The notes: generated by a model from the sequence alone, not told the origin. Positions 1 to 10,357 are shown, counted from the first letter of the stretch. The stretch: DNA of 64,000 nt from Glaciimonas sp. PCH181 (GCF_003056055.1 NZ_PYFP01000002.1:1488001-1552000), one strand, 5' to 3'. Made by a program: numbers and translations.

Positions 1-239
1 ACGCAGTGTGCCAGCGTCCTCGGATCAAAAAATACCATCAACGCTAAATGCAGAAGCGATGCTTCCTGAAAATACAGGCGTAAAAATTCGAAGACATGCG
101 TTTGTCGCATAGAGGATGAAAGAATGAATATTCGTATAAATAGGCAGAATAAATTCTCAGCGCAGTAACGTAAAAACGCAAAAGAATGAAACAAAGCAAT
201 CGCATACCCAAAGTAGTGGTCATTTAAAGGAAGTATTTC

Positions 240-1568
240 ATGTCAGCAAGCGACAACTCAACGCCCTCCAACAATGCAGAACTTCAGGTGTATCGCGCCA
301 GCGTGCTGTACTTTACTGCGGACCCGGCGCAGCATTCAAACGCCTATGCGTGGCACGAAGATGGCTTGCTGCTGACCAGCGCCGGGCAGGTAGTCGCGGC
401 CGGTGATTATCAGCAACTCAAAGCAACGCTGCCCGAAGGGCAGGAGATACAAGACTATCGCGGCAACATCATCATGCCCGGGTTCATCGACACGCACGTC
501 CATTATCCGCAGACCGACATGCTCGGTTCTCCATCACCGGGATTGCTACCGTGGCTGGAAAACTATGTTTTCCCGACCGAACGCCGATGCAGCGATCCGG
601 CCTATGCAACCGAAGTCGCCAGCTTTTTCCTAGACGAATTATTGCGCTGCGGCACCACAACAGCGATGGTGTATTCAACAGTGCACGCCCATTCGGTAGA
701 CGCTTTTTTCAACGAAAGCGAAGCACGTAATCTGCGCATGGTGACCGGCAAAGTATTGATGGACAGAAACTGTCCCGACTTCCTGCGCGACACCGCAGAA
801 AGCGGCATCCGCGACACAGAAATCCTGATAAAAAAATGGCACAAACGCGGCCGTCAGCTATACGCCATCACCCCCCGCTTTGCACCGACATCGACGGACG
901 CGCAAATGCAATTGGCAGGCGAATTAGCGGCACAATATCCCGACGTTTATTTGCAAACGCATCTGGCAGAAAACACCGACGAAGTGGCTTGGGTAAAATC
1001 GCTATACCCAGAAGCCCGCAGTTATCTGGACGTCTACGAAAAATTCGGGATGTTACGACCACTATCGATGTACGGCCATTCCATCTGGATAGACGACGAA
1101 GACCGTCGCCGCATGGCAGAAACAAAATCCGCCATCGCAGTCTGCCCGACATCCAATCTATTTCTAGGAAGCGGTTTATTCGATTTTGAACGCGCCGACG
1201 CCCTGAATGTACCGCTATCCTTAGCCTCAGATGTAGGTGGCGGCACCAGCTTCTCAATGCTACAAACGATGAACGAAGCCTACAAAGTAGCCCGCATGCG
1301 CGGTACCTACTTGCCAGCGTTGCGCATGTTCTACATGGCGACTCTAGGCAACGCCCGCAGTATGCAACTAGAAAAAAAAATCGGCCATTTCGCTCCTGGC
1401 ACAGAAGCAGACTTCATCATCCTGGACCCAAAAGCCACACCACTACTAGCAAGACGCACCGCAAATACCAACAGCCTGGATGAGCTGTTATTCGCGCTGG
1501 CAATGCTAGGAGACGACCGCAGCGTAAAAGCAACCTACGCCGCCGGAAAGCGCGTGTACCAACGATAA
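240..1568 (+). CDS. guaD: Guanine deaminase
   Basis: The product hydrolyses guanine to xanthine and ammonia in the cytoplasm, a step of purine salvage and catabolism. The 442-residue protein is a metal-dependent amidohydrolase. The family HxH metal motif is at residues 86-88 (GFIDTHVHYPQ), further metal or catalytic positions are visible in HLAEN (about 242) and YGHSIW (about 278), and the late Asp lies in LASDVGGG (about 330). The length matches bacterial guanine deaminases. The ATG is preceded by an AAAGGAAG ribosome binding site. The 239 bases upstream hold no gene that I can support, and a strong hairpin terminator follows. No xanthine dehydrogenase gene is in view, so the pathway context is missing here. 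Confidence 0.93.
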   Translation: MSASDNSTPSNNAELQVYRASVLYFTADPAQHSNAYAWHEDGLLLTSAGQVVAAGDYQQLKATLPEGQEIQDYRGNIIMPGFIDTHVHYPQTDMLGSPSPGLLPWLENYVFPTERRCSDPAYATEVASFFLDELLRCGTTTAMVYSTVHAHSVDAFFNESEARNLRMVTGKVLMDRNCPDFLRDTAESGIRDTEILIKKWHKRGRQLYAITPRFAPTSTDAQMQLAGELAAQYPDVYLQTHLAENTDEVAWVKSLYPEARSYLDVYEKFGMLRPLSMYGHSIWIDDEDRRRMAETKSAIAVCPTSNLFLGSGLFDFERADALNVPLSLASDVGGGTSFSMLQTMNEAYKVARMRGTYLPALRMFYMATLGNARSMQLEKKIGHFAPGTEADFIILDPKATPLLARRTANTNSLDELLFALAMLGDDRSVKATYAAGKRVYQR

Positions 1569-1670
1569 ACAAGGGCTGGGTTGGTGGGGAAACAAGCGGA
1601 GCAATTTCGCAGAAGAAAATAAAATTTCAAAGAACGCATCTATCAAAAGAGTTCTAAAAAATCCAACCAA

Positions 1671-1703
1671 AAAAGCCGCGTCTAAAACGCGGCTTTTGAT
1701 TTT
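1671..1703 (+). terminator. Intrinsic terminator after guaD
   Basis: A perfect 10-bp stem AAAAGCCGCG / CGCGGCTTTT with a 7-base loop is followed by GATTTTTC. The A-rich 5' side means it could also work leftwards. Confidence 0.8.
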
Positions 1704-1773
1704 TCAGGCGCAGCCATTTTTGAAGTTGCAGTTGTTTTTGAACCGGCAGCTGCATTAGCAGTGGCCGTTGAAG

Positions 1774-1896
1774 TTGACCTACCCCGTCATGGGGCGGCGT
1801 CTTTGCAGTCGCCTTCTTTTTGGTTACTTATTCTGCAGGGGCGCCTAGTCGAAACAAGAATAAGTGACCGCCTATCGGGACGCCCCCCCGATAGGC
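1774..1896. repeat. Compound inverted-repeat intergenic element
   Basis: This stretch between guaD and the spoVR-family gene holds two consecutive hairpins. The first pairs GGTTACTTATTCT (1822-1834) with AGAATAAGTGACC (1857-1869), 13 bp with one G-T pair and a GC-rich 22-base loop. The second pairs GCCTATCGGG (1870-1879) with CCCGATAGGC (1887-1896), 10 bp with a 7-base loop. The hairpins abut exactly and neither has a terminal T-run. The structure resembles dispersed intergenic repeats common in Oxalobacteraceae, but only one copy is present in this window, so dispersal is inferred. Confidence 0.55.
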
Positions 1897-1946
1897 AACT
1901 ACGGAGAACCCAGCGTATCAAAAACCACCAACCCCGCACTAAAAAC

Positions 1947-3488
1947 TTAAGACCTCAACGAATACCGATTCTGACTAACACACTGATACCGCCTCAAAAC
2001 ATTCCCCGCATCATCCACACTCTCAAGATGCACATCGAACTGCCACAACCTTGCCATATGTCTTAAAACCTCATCCGTATTCTCCCCCAGAGGGCGCCCA
2101 TCACTCCGAAAATGCCGCAAAGTCAAACTCCTATCCCCCCGCATATTAACCCCCCAAACCTGAATATTAGGCTCTCGATGATTAATATCATATTGGCGTG
2201 ACAACGTCTCCCGCACATACTGATAACCAGCCTCATTATGAATAGCAGAAACCTCCAATTCACTCCGATTCTCATCATCCAAAACAGAAAACAAATGCAT
2301 ATCGCGGATTAATTTAGGCGATAAATACTGCGCGACAAAACTCTCGTCCTTAAAATTCCGCATAGCATAATGCAACGCCTCCAGCCAAGGTGTCCCCGCC
2401 AATTGTGGAAACCAGGCCCGATCTTCATCAGTAGGATGCTCGCAAATCCGCCGAATATCACTCATCATCGAGAAACCCAACGCATAAGGATTAATCCCGC
2501 TGTAATACGATTTAGTCACTGGCGGCTGATACACCACATTGCTATGCGAATGCAAAAACTCCATCATGAAACCGTCAGTCAATTGCCCTTCGTCATATAG
2601 CGTATTCAGCAGCGTGTAATGCCAAAACGTTGCCCATCCTTCATTCATCACCTGCGTCTGCCGTTGCGGATAAAAATACTGCGCAACCTTACGCACGATA
2701 CGAATAACTTCACGCTCCCAAGGCTCTAAAAGTGGTGCATTTTTCTCCGCGAAATACAGTAAATTTTCTTGTGGCTCTGGCGGAAAACGACTCTCATCCT
2801 GCGCCGTAGCTTCCTCTTTTCTAATCGGCAAAGTCCGCCACAAGGCGTTCACTTGCGATTGCATGTATTCTTCACGCTCGCGCCGTTGTTCCCGTTCTTT
2901 CACCAGCGATAAATGTTGCGGACGTTTATAGCGATCAACCCCGTAATGCATCAAAGCGTGGCAAGAATCCAGTAATTCTTCAACGCGATCAAAGCCATGA
3001 CGCTCTTCGCATTCTGAAATGTAATTCCGTGCGTACACCAGATAATCGATGATCGCATTAGCATCAGTCCACAGCTGAAATAAATAGTTGCCCTTGAAAA
3101 ACGAGTTATGCCCATAAGCCGCATGCGCCACCACCAGCGCCTGCATCGTCATGGTATTTTCTTCCATCAAATACGCGATGCAGGGATTTGAATTAATCAC
3201 AATTTCGTAGGCTAATCCCATCTGCCCGCGTTTGTAATCGCGCTCTGTTGACAGAAAATGCTTACCAAACGACCAATGTCGATAATTCACCGGCATGCCT
3301 GACGATGCATAAGCATCCATCATTTGTTCGGCGGTAATAATTTCTAATTGAATCGGATAAATATCGAGTTTATAGGCCGCCGCAACGCGGGCGATTTCGA
3401 CGTTGTACTGTTCGATTAACTCGAAAGTCCAGTCGGAAGGGCAGGGCAATGGCGACTTGCGTACTTTCAGATCCGCACGGGCATTCAT
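1947..3488 (-). CDS. ycgB: SpoVR family protein (YcgB-like)
   Basis: This is a 513-residue member of the SpoVR/YcgB family, recognised from its N-terminal CPSDWTFELIEQYN region and conserved blocks such as NEGWATFWHYT. The family is named after a Bacillus spore cortex protein but is widespread in non-sporulating proteobacteria, where its biochemical role is unsettled. The ATG overlaps the stop of the upstream yeaH gene by 4 bp, so the two are translationally coupled. Together with prkA it forms the conserved prkA-yeaH-ycgB set, which in enterobacteria belongs to the general stress and nitrogen-limitation responses. No signal peptide or membrane segment is seen, so a cytoplasmic location is likely. 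Confidence 0.9.
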   Translation of the reverse strand: MNARADLKVRKSPLPCPSDWTFELIEQYNVEIARVAAAYKLDIYPIQLEIITAEQMMDAYASSGMPVNYRHWSFGKHFLSTERDYKRGQMGLAYEIVINSNPCIAYLMEENTMTMQALVVAHAAYGHNSFFKGNYLFQLWTDANAIIDYLVYARNYISECEERHGFDRVEELLDSCHALMHYGVDRYKRPQHLSLVKEREQRREREEYMQSQVNALWRTLPIRKEEATAQDESRFPPEPQENLLYFAEKNAPLLEPWEREVIRIVRKVAQYFYPQRQTQVMNEGWATFWHYTLLNTLYDEGQLTDGFMMEFLHSHSNVVYQPPVTKSYYSGINPYALGFSMMSDIRRICEHPTDEDRAWFPQLAGTPWLEALHYAMRNFKDESFVAQYLSPKLIRDMHLFSVLDDENRSELEVSAIHNEAGYQYVRETLSRQYDINHREPNIQVWGVNMRGDRSLTLRHFRSDGRPLGENTDEVLRHMARLWQFDVHLESVDDAGNVLRRYQCVSQNRYSLRS

Positions 3489-4753
3489 ACGGCCACCTGT
3501 TTCTCAAATAATTCACGAAATACCGGATAGATATCGCTGGCGATCTGTACTTTCTTTTGAACGAACTGGCGATAATGCGGCACTATCTGGGCGTATTCTG
3601 TCCATAAATTTTGCTCTTCCGGAACGACTTGAATGTAGGAAAAATAGCGCGTTTTAGGCAAAATTTTCTGTTCAAGTATTCTCCGGCATTTTGGCGAATC
3701 ATCATTCCAGTTATCGCCGTCGGAAGCTTGCGCGCCGTAGATATTCCAATCACCGGGCGGATAGCGGTCATCAATGATTTTAGCCATTAATTCAAGCGCG
3801 CTGGAGACCACCGTTCCGCCGCTTTCCTGCGAGTGGAAAAAGGTATTTTCATCAACTTCATCAGCACGCGTGTGATGGCGGATAAAGACGACTTCGATGT
3901 GCTCGTAATTGCGTGTAAGAAACAAATACAGCAGGATGAAAAAGCGCTTGGCGAGATCCTTGCGTTGCTCGTCCATTGATCCGGATACGTCCATCACGCA
4001 AAACATGACGGCCTGACTTGACGGCTGAGGTTGGCGAACGCGATTGACGTAACGCAAATCGAAAGGATCGATAAACGGAATCCGCCAGATGCGCCCTTTG
4101 AGGTGATGAATGTCATCCCCAAGGCGGCGGATTTCTTCACCGCGATCCTCGGTGTCGGCTTTCAGTGCCTCCATCAATATTTCAAGCTCACGCAATCTGA
4201 CGACTAATGGCGAGCCCAGCGCAATGCGTCGTCCGAGCGAGCTTTTTAACGAGCGGACAATATCGATATTATTGGGTGAGCCGTCGGTCGAATAACCGGC
4301 GCGCATGTTTTTCCAGGTCGGCGCGGTCATCAGATTGGTTTTGATCAGGCGCGGCAACTCCAGATCTTCGAAGAAATATTGCATGAATTCTTCGCGGGAC
4401 AATTCGAATACAAAATCGTCCTGACCCTCGCCACGATCACTGGCAGCGCTGCCGCCACCACCCCCTCCGCCGCCATCCGGTCGCGCGATGCGGTCGCCTT
4501 GCAGATAGTCTTGGTTGCCGGGATGGACCATCTCACGCGTGCCGCCGGGGCCGTGGCGAAATACCGGCTCGGAAATGTCTTTGCGGGGGATGGTGATACT
4601 TTTGGCTTTTTCGATCTCGGTGATGCCGCGATCACGCACTGCTTCCGTGACTGAACGCCGGATATCGTCGCGATAACGGCGTAAGAAACGTTCACGATTG
4701 GCAATGCCTTTGTTTTTGCCAGCTAGTCTGCGGTCTATGATTTGATGCAACAC
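3485..4753 (-). CDS. yeaH: YeaH/YhbH family VWA protein (DUF444)
   Basis: The 422-residue protein belongs to the DUF444 (YeaH/YhbH) family. Its C-terminal half holds a von Willebrand A-like fold with a clear MIDAS motif DVSGS at residues 255-259 (MDVSGSMDE), expected to bind a divalent metal. A run of eight glycines at about residues 94-101 marks a flexible linker between the N-terminal region and the VWA domain. It lies between prkA and the spoVR-family gene, overlaps the latter by 4 bp, and is probably in the same operon, 136 bp downstream of prkA. In this family the partner of the PrkA kinase is thought to be YeaH; that role is inferred here from context. Confidence 0.9.
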   Translation of the reverse strand: MLHQIIDRRLAGKNKGIANRERFLRRYRDDIRRSVTEAVRDRGITEIEKAKSITIPRKDISEPVFRHGPGGTREMVHPGNQDYLQGDRIARPDGGGGGGGGSAASDRGEGQDDFVFELSREEFMQYFFEDLELPRLIKTNLMTAPTWKNMRAGYSTDGSPNNIDIVRSLKSSLGRRIALGSPLVVRLRELEILMEALKADTEDRGEEIRRLGDDIHHLKGRIWRIPFIDPFDLRYVNRVRQPQPSSQAVMFCVMDVSGSMDEQRKDLAKRFFILLYLFLTRNYEHIEVVFIRHHTRADEVDENTFFHSQESGGTVVSSALELMAKIIDDRYPPGDWNIYGAQASDGDNWNDDSPKCRRILEQKILPKTRYFSYIQVVPEEQNLWTEYAQIVPHYRQFVQKKVQIASDIYPVFRELFEKQVAV

Positions 4754-4889
4754 GGTACAGCCTCCTGATCGGAACGCATCTGGGGAGCTGCCGCCGGTAT
4801 CACTTGTTATGTATGCGATACCGGAACCTTCAAAACGGCAGCCCTGCGCAGTTACAGTTCACACCACCACCGCAGTCAATGCGCGTCTT

Positions 4890-6812
4890 TTATGACGATT
4901 TACGTACGCGCAAATACCACTCGCAGAGAAGCCTTACCTGCTTGGGGGTATAACCTTTGGTCACCATGCGATTCACAAAATCTTCGTGCTTACGCATCTC
5001 ATCGGCTGACCCTTTCGCATTAAACGAAATGACGGGAAGCAGATCTTCGGTATTCGAGAACATTTTCTTCTCGATCACCACGCGTAGCTTTTCATAGCTG
5101 GTCCAGAGCGGATTTTTGCCGCCGTTCGAGACCCGGGCACGTAAAACAAAATTAACTATCTCGTTACGGAAATCTTTCGGATTGCTGATGCCTGCGGGCT
5201 TTTCAATTTTTTCCAGCTCGGCATTGAGTGCAGCCCGATCAAAGCTTTCGCCGGTATCGTGATCGCGGAATTCCTGATCCTGAATCCAGAAATCGGCATA
5301 CGTGACATAACGATCAAACACGTTTTGTCCGTACTCGGAATACGATTCAAGATAAGCGGTCTGAATTTCTTTGCCGATAAATTCGGCGTAACGCGAGGCC
5401 AGCGTATCTTTGACGTACGAAAGATATTTTTGCTCTAGCTCTTGCGGAAATTGTTCGCGCTCAATTTGCTGCTCAAGTACGTACATCAGATGCACGGGAT
5501 TGGCGGCGATTTCAGATGAATCGAAGTTGAAAACCTTGGACAAGATTTTGAAAGCAAAGCGAGTCGATACGCCGGTCATGCCTTCATCGACACCGGCATA
5601 ATCGCGATACTCCTGGAACGACTTGGCTTTAGGATCGCTGTCCTTCAGATTGTCGCCATCGTAGACCTGCATCTTTGAAAAAATGTTCGAATTTTCAGGT
5701 TCAGCTAACCGCGTCAGGATCGAGAACTGCGCCATCATTTTTAGCGTTCCCGGTGCGCAGACAGCCTTACCAAGTGAGGAAGTCCGAATCAGCTTTTCAT
5801 AGATTTTGATTTCTTCGGAGACGCGCAGGCAATACGGTACTTTGACGATATAAATACGATCTAATAACGCTTCATTATTCTTGTTGTTACGGAAGGCCTT
5901 CCATTCAGATTCATTGGAGTGGGCCAGAATAATGCCGTCAAACGGGATCGCGCCAAAACCTTCAGTGCCTTTGAAATTGCCTTCTTGTGTCGCGGTCAGT
6001 AACGGATGCAAAACCTTGATCGGGGCTTTGAACATTTCGACAAATTCCAGCAAGCCCTGATTGGATAAACACAAGCCGCCGGAGTAACTGTAAGCATCGG
6101 CATCGTCTTGCGAATATTGTTCAAGTTTGCGAATGTCGACTTTGCCGACCAGCGTAGAAATATCCTGATTGTTTTCGTCGCCCGGTTCAGTTTTGGAAAT
6201 GGCGATTTGTCGCAACACATTGGGGTAACGTTTAACCACACGGAATTTACGGATATCACCGTTAAATTCGTGCAGACGTTTTACCGCCCAAGGACTCAGA
6301 ATGGATTTTAGATAACGGCGTGGAATGCCGTATTGTTCTTCGAGAATGGTGCCGTCTTCGTCGTAGTCGAATAGCCCGAGCGGGGATTCATTGACGGGTG
6401 AGCCTTTGATGGAATAAAACGGAACATGCTCCATCAATTGTTTCAGGCGTTCGGCGATGGAAGATTTTCCGCCGCCCACAGGACCAAGTAAATAGAGGAT
6501 TTGTTTTTTTTCTTCCAGGCCTTGCGCGGCGTGGCGGAAATAAGCGACCACTTGTTCGATCACTTCTTCGGCACCATAAAATTCTTTAAAGGCCGGATAA
6601 ACCTTAATCACTTTGTTGGCGAAGATACGCGACAACAATTGGTCCTGACGCGTATCGATCTTTTCCGGCTCACCGATCGCCATCAGCATGCGTTCGCCCG
6701 CTGTTGCATACACAGTGGGATCGTTCTTACAAAGCGTCAGATACTCTTCAAGTGAAAACTCTTCTTCTCTGGTCTTGTCGAACCGACTCGCAAAGCTGCT
6801 GTAGATATCCAT
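4890..6812 (-). CDS. prkA: PrkA family serine protein kinase
   Basis: This 640-residue protein matches PrkA/YeaG, an AAA+-type ATPase domain followed by a C-terminal PrkA domain described as a serine protein kinase. The P-loop GPVGGGKS is at residues 110-117, and a later block FDGIILAHSNESEW is typical of the family. The start is well supported by a strong purine-rich site (GGGGGTGAT) directly before the ATG. It heads the prkA-yeaH-spoVR run on the minus strand. I searched the upstream 200 bases for a sigma-54 GG-N10-GC element, because the E. coli homologue is under nitrogen control, and found none. Confidence 0.92.
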   Translation of the reverse strand: MDIYSSFASRFDKTREEEFSLEEYLTLCKNDPTVYATAGERMLMAIGEPEKIDTRQDQLLSRIFANKVIKVYPAFKEFYGAEEVIEQVVAYFRHAAQGLEEKKQILYLLGPVGGGKSSIAERLKQLMEHVPFYSIKGSPVNESPLGLFDYDEDGTILEEQYGIPRRYLKSILSPWAVKRLHEFNGDIRKFRVVKRYPNVLRQIAISKTEPGDENNQDISTLVGKVDIRKLEQYSQDDADAYSYSGGLCLSNQGLLEFVEMFKAPIKVLHPLLTATQEGNFKGTEGFGAIPFDGIILAHSNESEWKAFRNNKNNEALLDRIYIVKVPYCLRVSEEIKIYEKLIRTSSLGKAVCAPGTLKMMAQFSILTRLAEPENSNIFSKMQVYDGDNLKDSDPKAKSFQEYRDYAGVDEGMTGVSTRFAFKILSKVFNFDSSEIAANPVHLMYVLEQQIEREQFPQELEQKYLSYVKDTLASRYAEFIGKEIQTAYLESYSEYGQNVFDRYVTYADFWIQDQEFRDHDTGESFDRAALNAELEKIEKPAGISNPKDFRNEIVNFVLRARVSNGGKNPLWTSYEKLRVVIEKKMFSNTEDLLPVISFNAKGSADEMRKHEDFVNRMVTKGYTPKQVRLLCEWYLRVRKSS

Positions 6813-7025
6813 ATCACCCCCGCATCAACGATGTTGCGAAAACTAAATAGAACACACAATGCCCAACTTGTAGGACCTCTTCGAGAGCTTAACAGTTCAT
6901 TTACAAGCTGTTGAATTTACACACTATTTAAAGGAAGAGGATTCCATGCTTTTGATTCTATATCTTTTTCTCGGACGCAACCGAAAATTTGTGTAATTAG
7001 ACGTGTCAAAGCGCACGTTGCAGTT

Positions 7026-8279
7026 TTATTTCGTGGCTATTTTTTCATTCCACGGCGCGACTTTTGGCAGTAACAACATGCCCGGTAATGCCAGCACAAA
7101 GCAGACAATGAAAAATGTAAACCAGCCGGTTTCGGCAACAATGTAACCGACGGAAGAATTGATAAATGTGCGCGGAACCGCCGCCAGGCTTGTGAAGAGC
7201 GCAAATTGTGTTGCGGTATAGCGTGGATCGGTGGTGCGGGCGATGTAGGCGACGAAAGCGGCGGTGCCGACGCCGACGCCGAAAGCTTCAGCGCCGATGA
7301 CAACGGCCAGAACAAGCGGATCGGAGCCGACATTTGCGAGCCATGCAAAGCCAAGAATAGTGACGGCCTGCACTACACCGAAAATCCATAATGCGCGATT
7401 GATGCCAATTTTGACCATCCAGATACCGCCGATAATGCCGCCTATAACGCTACACCAGAGGCTGGTAGTTTTTGAAATAGCACCGATCTGCGTCATCGTA
7501 AAACCGAGATCGATATAAAATTTGGTAGCAAGCGCTGTTGCCATGCTGTCGCCAAGTTTGTACAGAAAAATAAAACCGAGTACCCACATCGCACTTTGCC
7601 AACCATTTCGACCAATAAACTCTTGAAATGGCAGGAAAACGGCATCACGTATTTTCTTTGGCGGGTTGCCATAGACCTTTGGCTCTTTAATCACAAACGT
7701 ACACGCCAGACATGGCAACATAAATGCTGCGGTAATCCAGAACACCTGATGCCACGGCATGATGTCGGCCAATATCAGAGAAAGCGCGCCCGGCACCATT
7801 CCGGCGACTTTATAGGCGTTAACGTGGATGGCGCTGCCCAGACCTTGTTCGCTATCGGGAAGAATTTCGCGGCGATAGGCGTCGATCACGATGTCCTGAC
7901 TGGCTGACAGAAATGCCACAATTGAGGCTGTTATCCCGATGGCCGTTAATTGTGTTAAAGGGTCTAGCATTCCCATGCCGCCGATGCCGACAAAAAGTAA
8001 CGCTTGCGTCAACGCCATCCATCCGCGGCGGCGTCCCATACGGCCAAAATGGAAGCGGTCCATCAGCGGCGACCATAGAAATTTCCAGGTATAAGGAAAC
8101 ATCACCAACGCAAATAACCCTAGCGCCTTGACGTTCAATCCTGACTTCGCCAGCCAGGCTTGCAATAAACTCAGAAGTATAAACAGCGGTAAGCCGGAAC
8201 TAAAGCCGAGAAAAACGCAAATCAACATGCGCCGATTCAGATAATGATGCCAGGGTGGTGAGGTCGATGTTGATGTCAT
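7026..8279 (-). CDS. ampG: AmpG-like MFS transporter
   Basis: This 417-residue inner-membrane protein has about twelve hydrophobic segments and the AmpG-type signature near the N-terminus (FLGFSSGLPLFILLSLLQAW, then PYTWKFLWSPLMDR). AmpG permeases import anhydro-muropeptides for peptidoglycan recycling and influence beta-lactamase induction. It lies upstream of, and in the same direction as, metX-metW, an order often seen in Burkholderiales, but 245 bp separate it from metW, so co-transcription is uncertain. Some members of this family in other bacteria carry other substrates; the AmpG assignment rests on family resemblance. Confidence 0.82.
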   Translation of the reverse strand: MTSTSTSPPWHHYLNRRMLICVFLGFSSGLPLFILLSLLQAWLAKSGLNVKALGLFALVMFPYTWKFLWSPLMDRFHFGRMGRRRGWMALTQALLFVGIGGMGMLDPLTQLTAIGITASIVAFLSASQDIVIDAYRREILPDSEQGLGSAIHVNAYKVAGMVPGALSLILADIMPWHQVFWITAAFMLPCLACTFVIKEPKVYGNPPKKIRDAVFLPFQEFIGRNGWQSAMWVLGFIFLYKLGDSMATALATKFYIDLGFTMTQIGAISKTTSLWCSVIGGIIGGIWMVKIGINRALWIFGVVQAVTILGFAWLANVGSDPLVLAVVIGAEAFGVGVGTAAFVAYIARTTDPRYTATQFALFTSLAAVPRTFINSSVGYIVAETGWFTFFIVCFVLALPGMLLLPKVAPWNEKIATK

Positions 8280-8524
8280 GTGTGGACCCGCAAAGGGCCG
8301 TGATGTAGAGAGATAGAGCGCTAAATATAAATCAACACAGGAGTGTCATAACGCCGCTTTGTCGTGGCGTAAGATCTTATAACTGAAATAAGTTAAAAAA
8401 TAACCGAAAAAAGTGTCCATCAGAAGCACGAAATTGAGAGCTTATGCATTTTTTTGCCTATGACGGTGATTACTGACGGCAAATCTTTGCAGAATTGCCA
8501 CACAGCATGGTTGCTGGTAATTGG

Positions 8525-9127
8525 TTATTTTTTCCGAAAGCGAAAAACCGCAAGACTGCCACGCCAGTTTGGAAGAAACGATACCGGATGACCATCATGC
8601 AGGGCCACGCATTCGAGCACCTCTAGCCCGACTTCGTTCGCCAATTCCTCAAAATCCTTGATCGTTGCGCAACGCAAGTTAGGCGTGTCATACCATTCGT
8701 AAGGCAACAATTTCGATACGGGCATCCGGCCGCGCATCAGCGCCATCCGATGCGGCCAGTAGGCAAAATTAGGAAATGACACAATCGCTTCGCGCCCAAC
8801 CCGCGCAATATCGCGTAAAACGCCTTCGACGTTTTTCATCATTTGCAACGCGGACAAGCACAGCACGGTGTCAAAAGCATTGTCGGCAAACAACGCCAGT
8901 CCGGTTTCCATATCTTGCTGAATCACGGATACGCCTCTGGCTACGCAGGGAGGGATCTTGCTGTCGTCGATCTCTACGCCATAGCCAGAGCACTGCTTGT
9001 CACTTTGCAAATAATCCAGCATCACGCCGTCGCCGCAACCGAGATCGAGGATTTGCGAGTCTTTTCTCACCCAATGTGCAATGAAGGCCAGATCCGGGCG
9101 CAAGCCGCTTAATTGATCAAAATTCAT
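8525..9127 (-). CDS. metW: Methionine biosynthesis protein MetW
   Basis: The protein has a class I SAM-dependent methyltransferase fold, with the glycine-rich motif ILDLGCGDG at residues 26-34. MetW is required with MetX for the acyl-homoserine step in many proteobacteria, although its methyl acceptor is not established. I place the start at MNFDQL (200 residues) because this ATG overlaps the metX stop in an ATGA arrangement and has AGGAG ten bases upstream. A longer reading frame would run 78 bp into metX and is not convincing. The overlap implies coupled translation with metX, so the metX riboswitch should control both genes. Confidence 0.92.
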   Translation of the reverse strand: MNFDQLSGLRPDLAFIAHWVRKDSQILDLGCGDGVMLDYLQSDKQCSGYGVEIDDSKIPPCVARGVSVIQQDMETGLALFADNAFDTVLCLSALQMMKNVEGVLRDIARVGREAIVSFPNFAYWPHRMALMRGRMPVSKLLPYEWYDTPNLRCATIKDFEELANEVGLEVLECVALHDGHPVSFLPNWRGSLAVFRFRKK

Positions 9128-10311
9128 GCTATTTCTCCTGCACTTTTGGTAGGCACCGCTTGTGCACCATTTTGGGGCGTGGTGTTCTGAGGCAACCCTT
9201 TCCACACGCGGTTGTAATACTCGCGCACAACATTTTGATAGCGGGCATCTTCTAGCAAGAAGGCGTCATGCCCATGCGGAGCATCGATTTCTGCATAGCT
9301 GACACGACGCTTGTTATTGACCAGCGCCTGCACGATATCGCGGCTGCGTTCGGGAGCAAAACGCCAGTCGGTCATGAACGACACTACCAGGAACTCTGCC
9401 TGAGTTTTTTCTAGTGCTACCGTCAAATTGTCACCACATTCTGCCGCCGGATCAAAGTAATCCAATGCCTTGGTAATCAGCAAATAGGTATTGGCATCAA
9501 AATATTCAGAGAATTTGTCGCCTTGATAGCGCAAATACGACTCGATTTCAAAATCGATGCCGAAACCGAATTGATAACTGCCTGAACGCAAATCACGGCC
9601 AAATTTTTCGGCCATATCGTCATCCGACAAATACGTGATATGTCCGACCATGCGCGCTACGCGTAAGCCGTTTTTCGGGACTACGCCATGCGCGTAATAA
9701 TCGCCGCCGTGAAAATCCGGATCGGTCAGAATCGCTTGCCGCGCAACGTCATTGAAGGCGATATTTTGCGCCGAGAGTTTTGGCGTCGAGGCGATCACTA
9801 CGCAATGGCGTAAGCGTGTCGGGTGTAGCAAGCTCCAGGCCAGCGCCTGCATCCCGCCCAGCGACCCACCCATTACCGCCGCAAATTGGACGATCCCTAG
9901 CGCATCTGCAAGGCGCGCTTGCGCTTGCACCCAGTCTTCGACTGTCACAACTGGAAAATTGGCACCATAGGGCTTGCCTGTGGTCGGATCGTTATGCATC
10001 GGCCCGGTCGAGCCAAAGCAAGAACCCAGGTTGTTGACGCCGATGACGAAGAATTTATCGGTGTCGACCGATTTTCCGGGTCCGACCATGTTGTCCCACC
10101 AACCGACGTTCTTTTCGTCGCCGGCATATTTGCCAGCGACGTGGTGCGAGGCGTTCAGGGCATGACAAACTAATACCGCGTTGGATTTGTCGGCGTTCAG
10201 CGTTCCATAAGTTTCATAGACCAGCGTGTAGTCCGTTAATGACGCACCGCTTTGTAACTTGAGCGGTGTCGCAAAATGCATGGACTGAGGTGAGACGGTG
10301 ACTGAAGACAT
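9124..10311 (-). CDS. metX: Homoserine O-acyltransferase MetX
   Basis: This 395-residue alpha/beta hydrolase-fold enzyme acylates the hydroxyl of homoserine, the first committed step of methionine synthesis. The nucleophile Ser150 sits in the elbow MGGSLGGMQ, and the catalytic His in PHGHDAFL near residue 355. MetX proteins of this type may use acetyl-CoA or succinyl-CoA; several proteobacterial ones use succinyl-CoA, and the sequence alone does not settle which. A C-terminal Pro/Gln/Ala-rich tail of about 25 residues follows the fold. The gene is preceded by a promoter, a SAM-II-like aptamer and an intrinsic terminator, and it overlaps metW. Confidence 0.95.
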   Translation of the reverse strand: MSSVTVSPQSMHFATPLKLQSGASLTDYTLVYETYGTLNADKSNAVLVCHALNASHHVAGKYAGDEKNVGWWDNMVGPGKSVDTDKFFVIGVNNLGSCFGSTGPMHNDPTTGKPYGANFPVVTVEDWVQAQARLADALGIVQFAAVMGGSLGGMQALAWSLLHPTRLRHCVVIASTPKLSAQNIAFNDVARQAILTDPDFHGGDYYAHGVVPKNGLRVARMVGHITYLSDDDMAEKFGRDLRSGSYQFGFGIDFEIESYLRYQGDKFSEYFDANTYLLITKALDYFDPAAECGDNLTVALEKTQAEFLVVSFMTDWRFAPERSRDIVQALVNNKRRVSYAEIDAPHGHDAFLLEDARYQNVVREYYNRVWKGLPQNTTPQNGAQAVPTKSAGEIA

Positions 10312-10357
10312 GGTGTGTTTAGTAGCAACGTTTGATGCCGGTAATTCTTACCGACAA

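Noticed and set aside
1761..2066. A 101-residue frame on the plus strand
   Set aside because: It runs through the inverted-repeat element and into the antisense of the spoVR gene; the composition is repeat-derived.
6813..7020. Sigma-54 promoter upstream of prkA
   Set aside because: I looked for GG-N10-GC on the minus strand and found no acceptable match.
9128..9205. A 26-residue N-terminal extension of MetW inside metX
   Set aside because: It would overlap metX by 78 bp; the ATGA junction with AGGAG upstream is a much better start.
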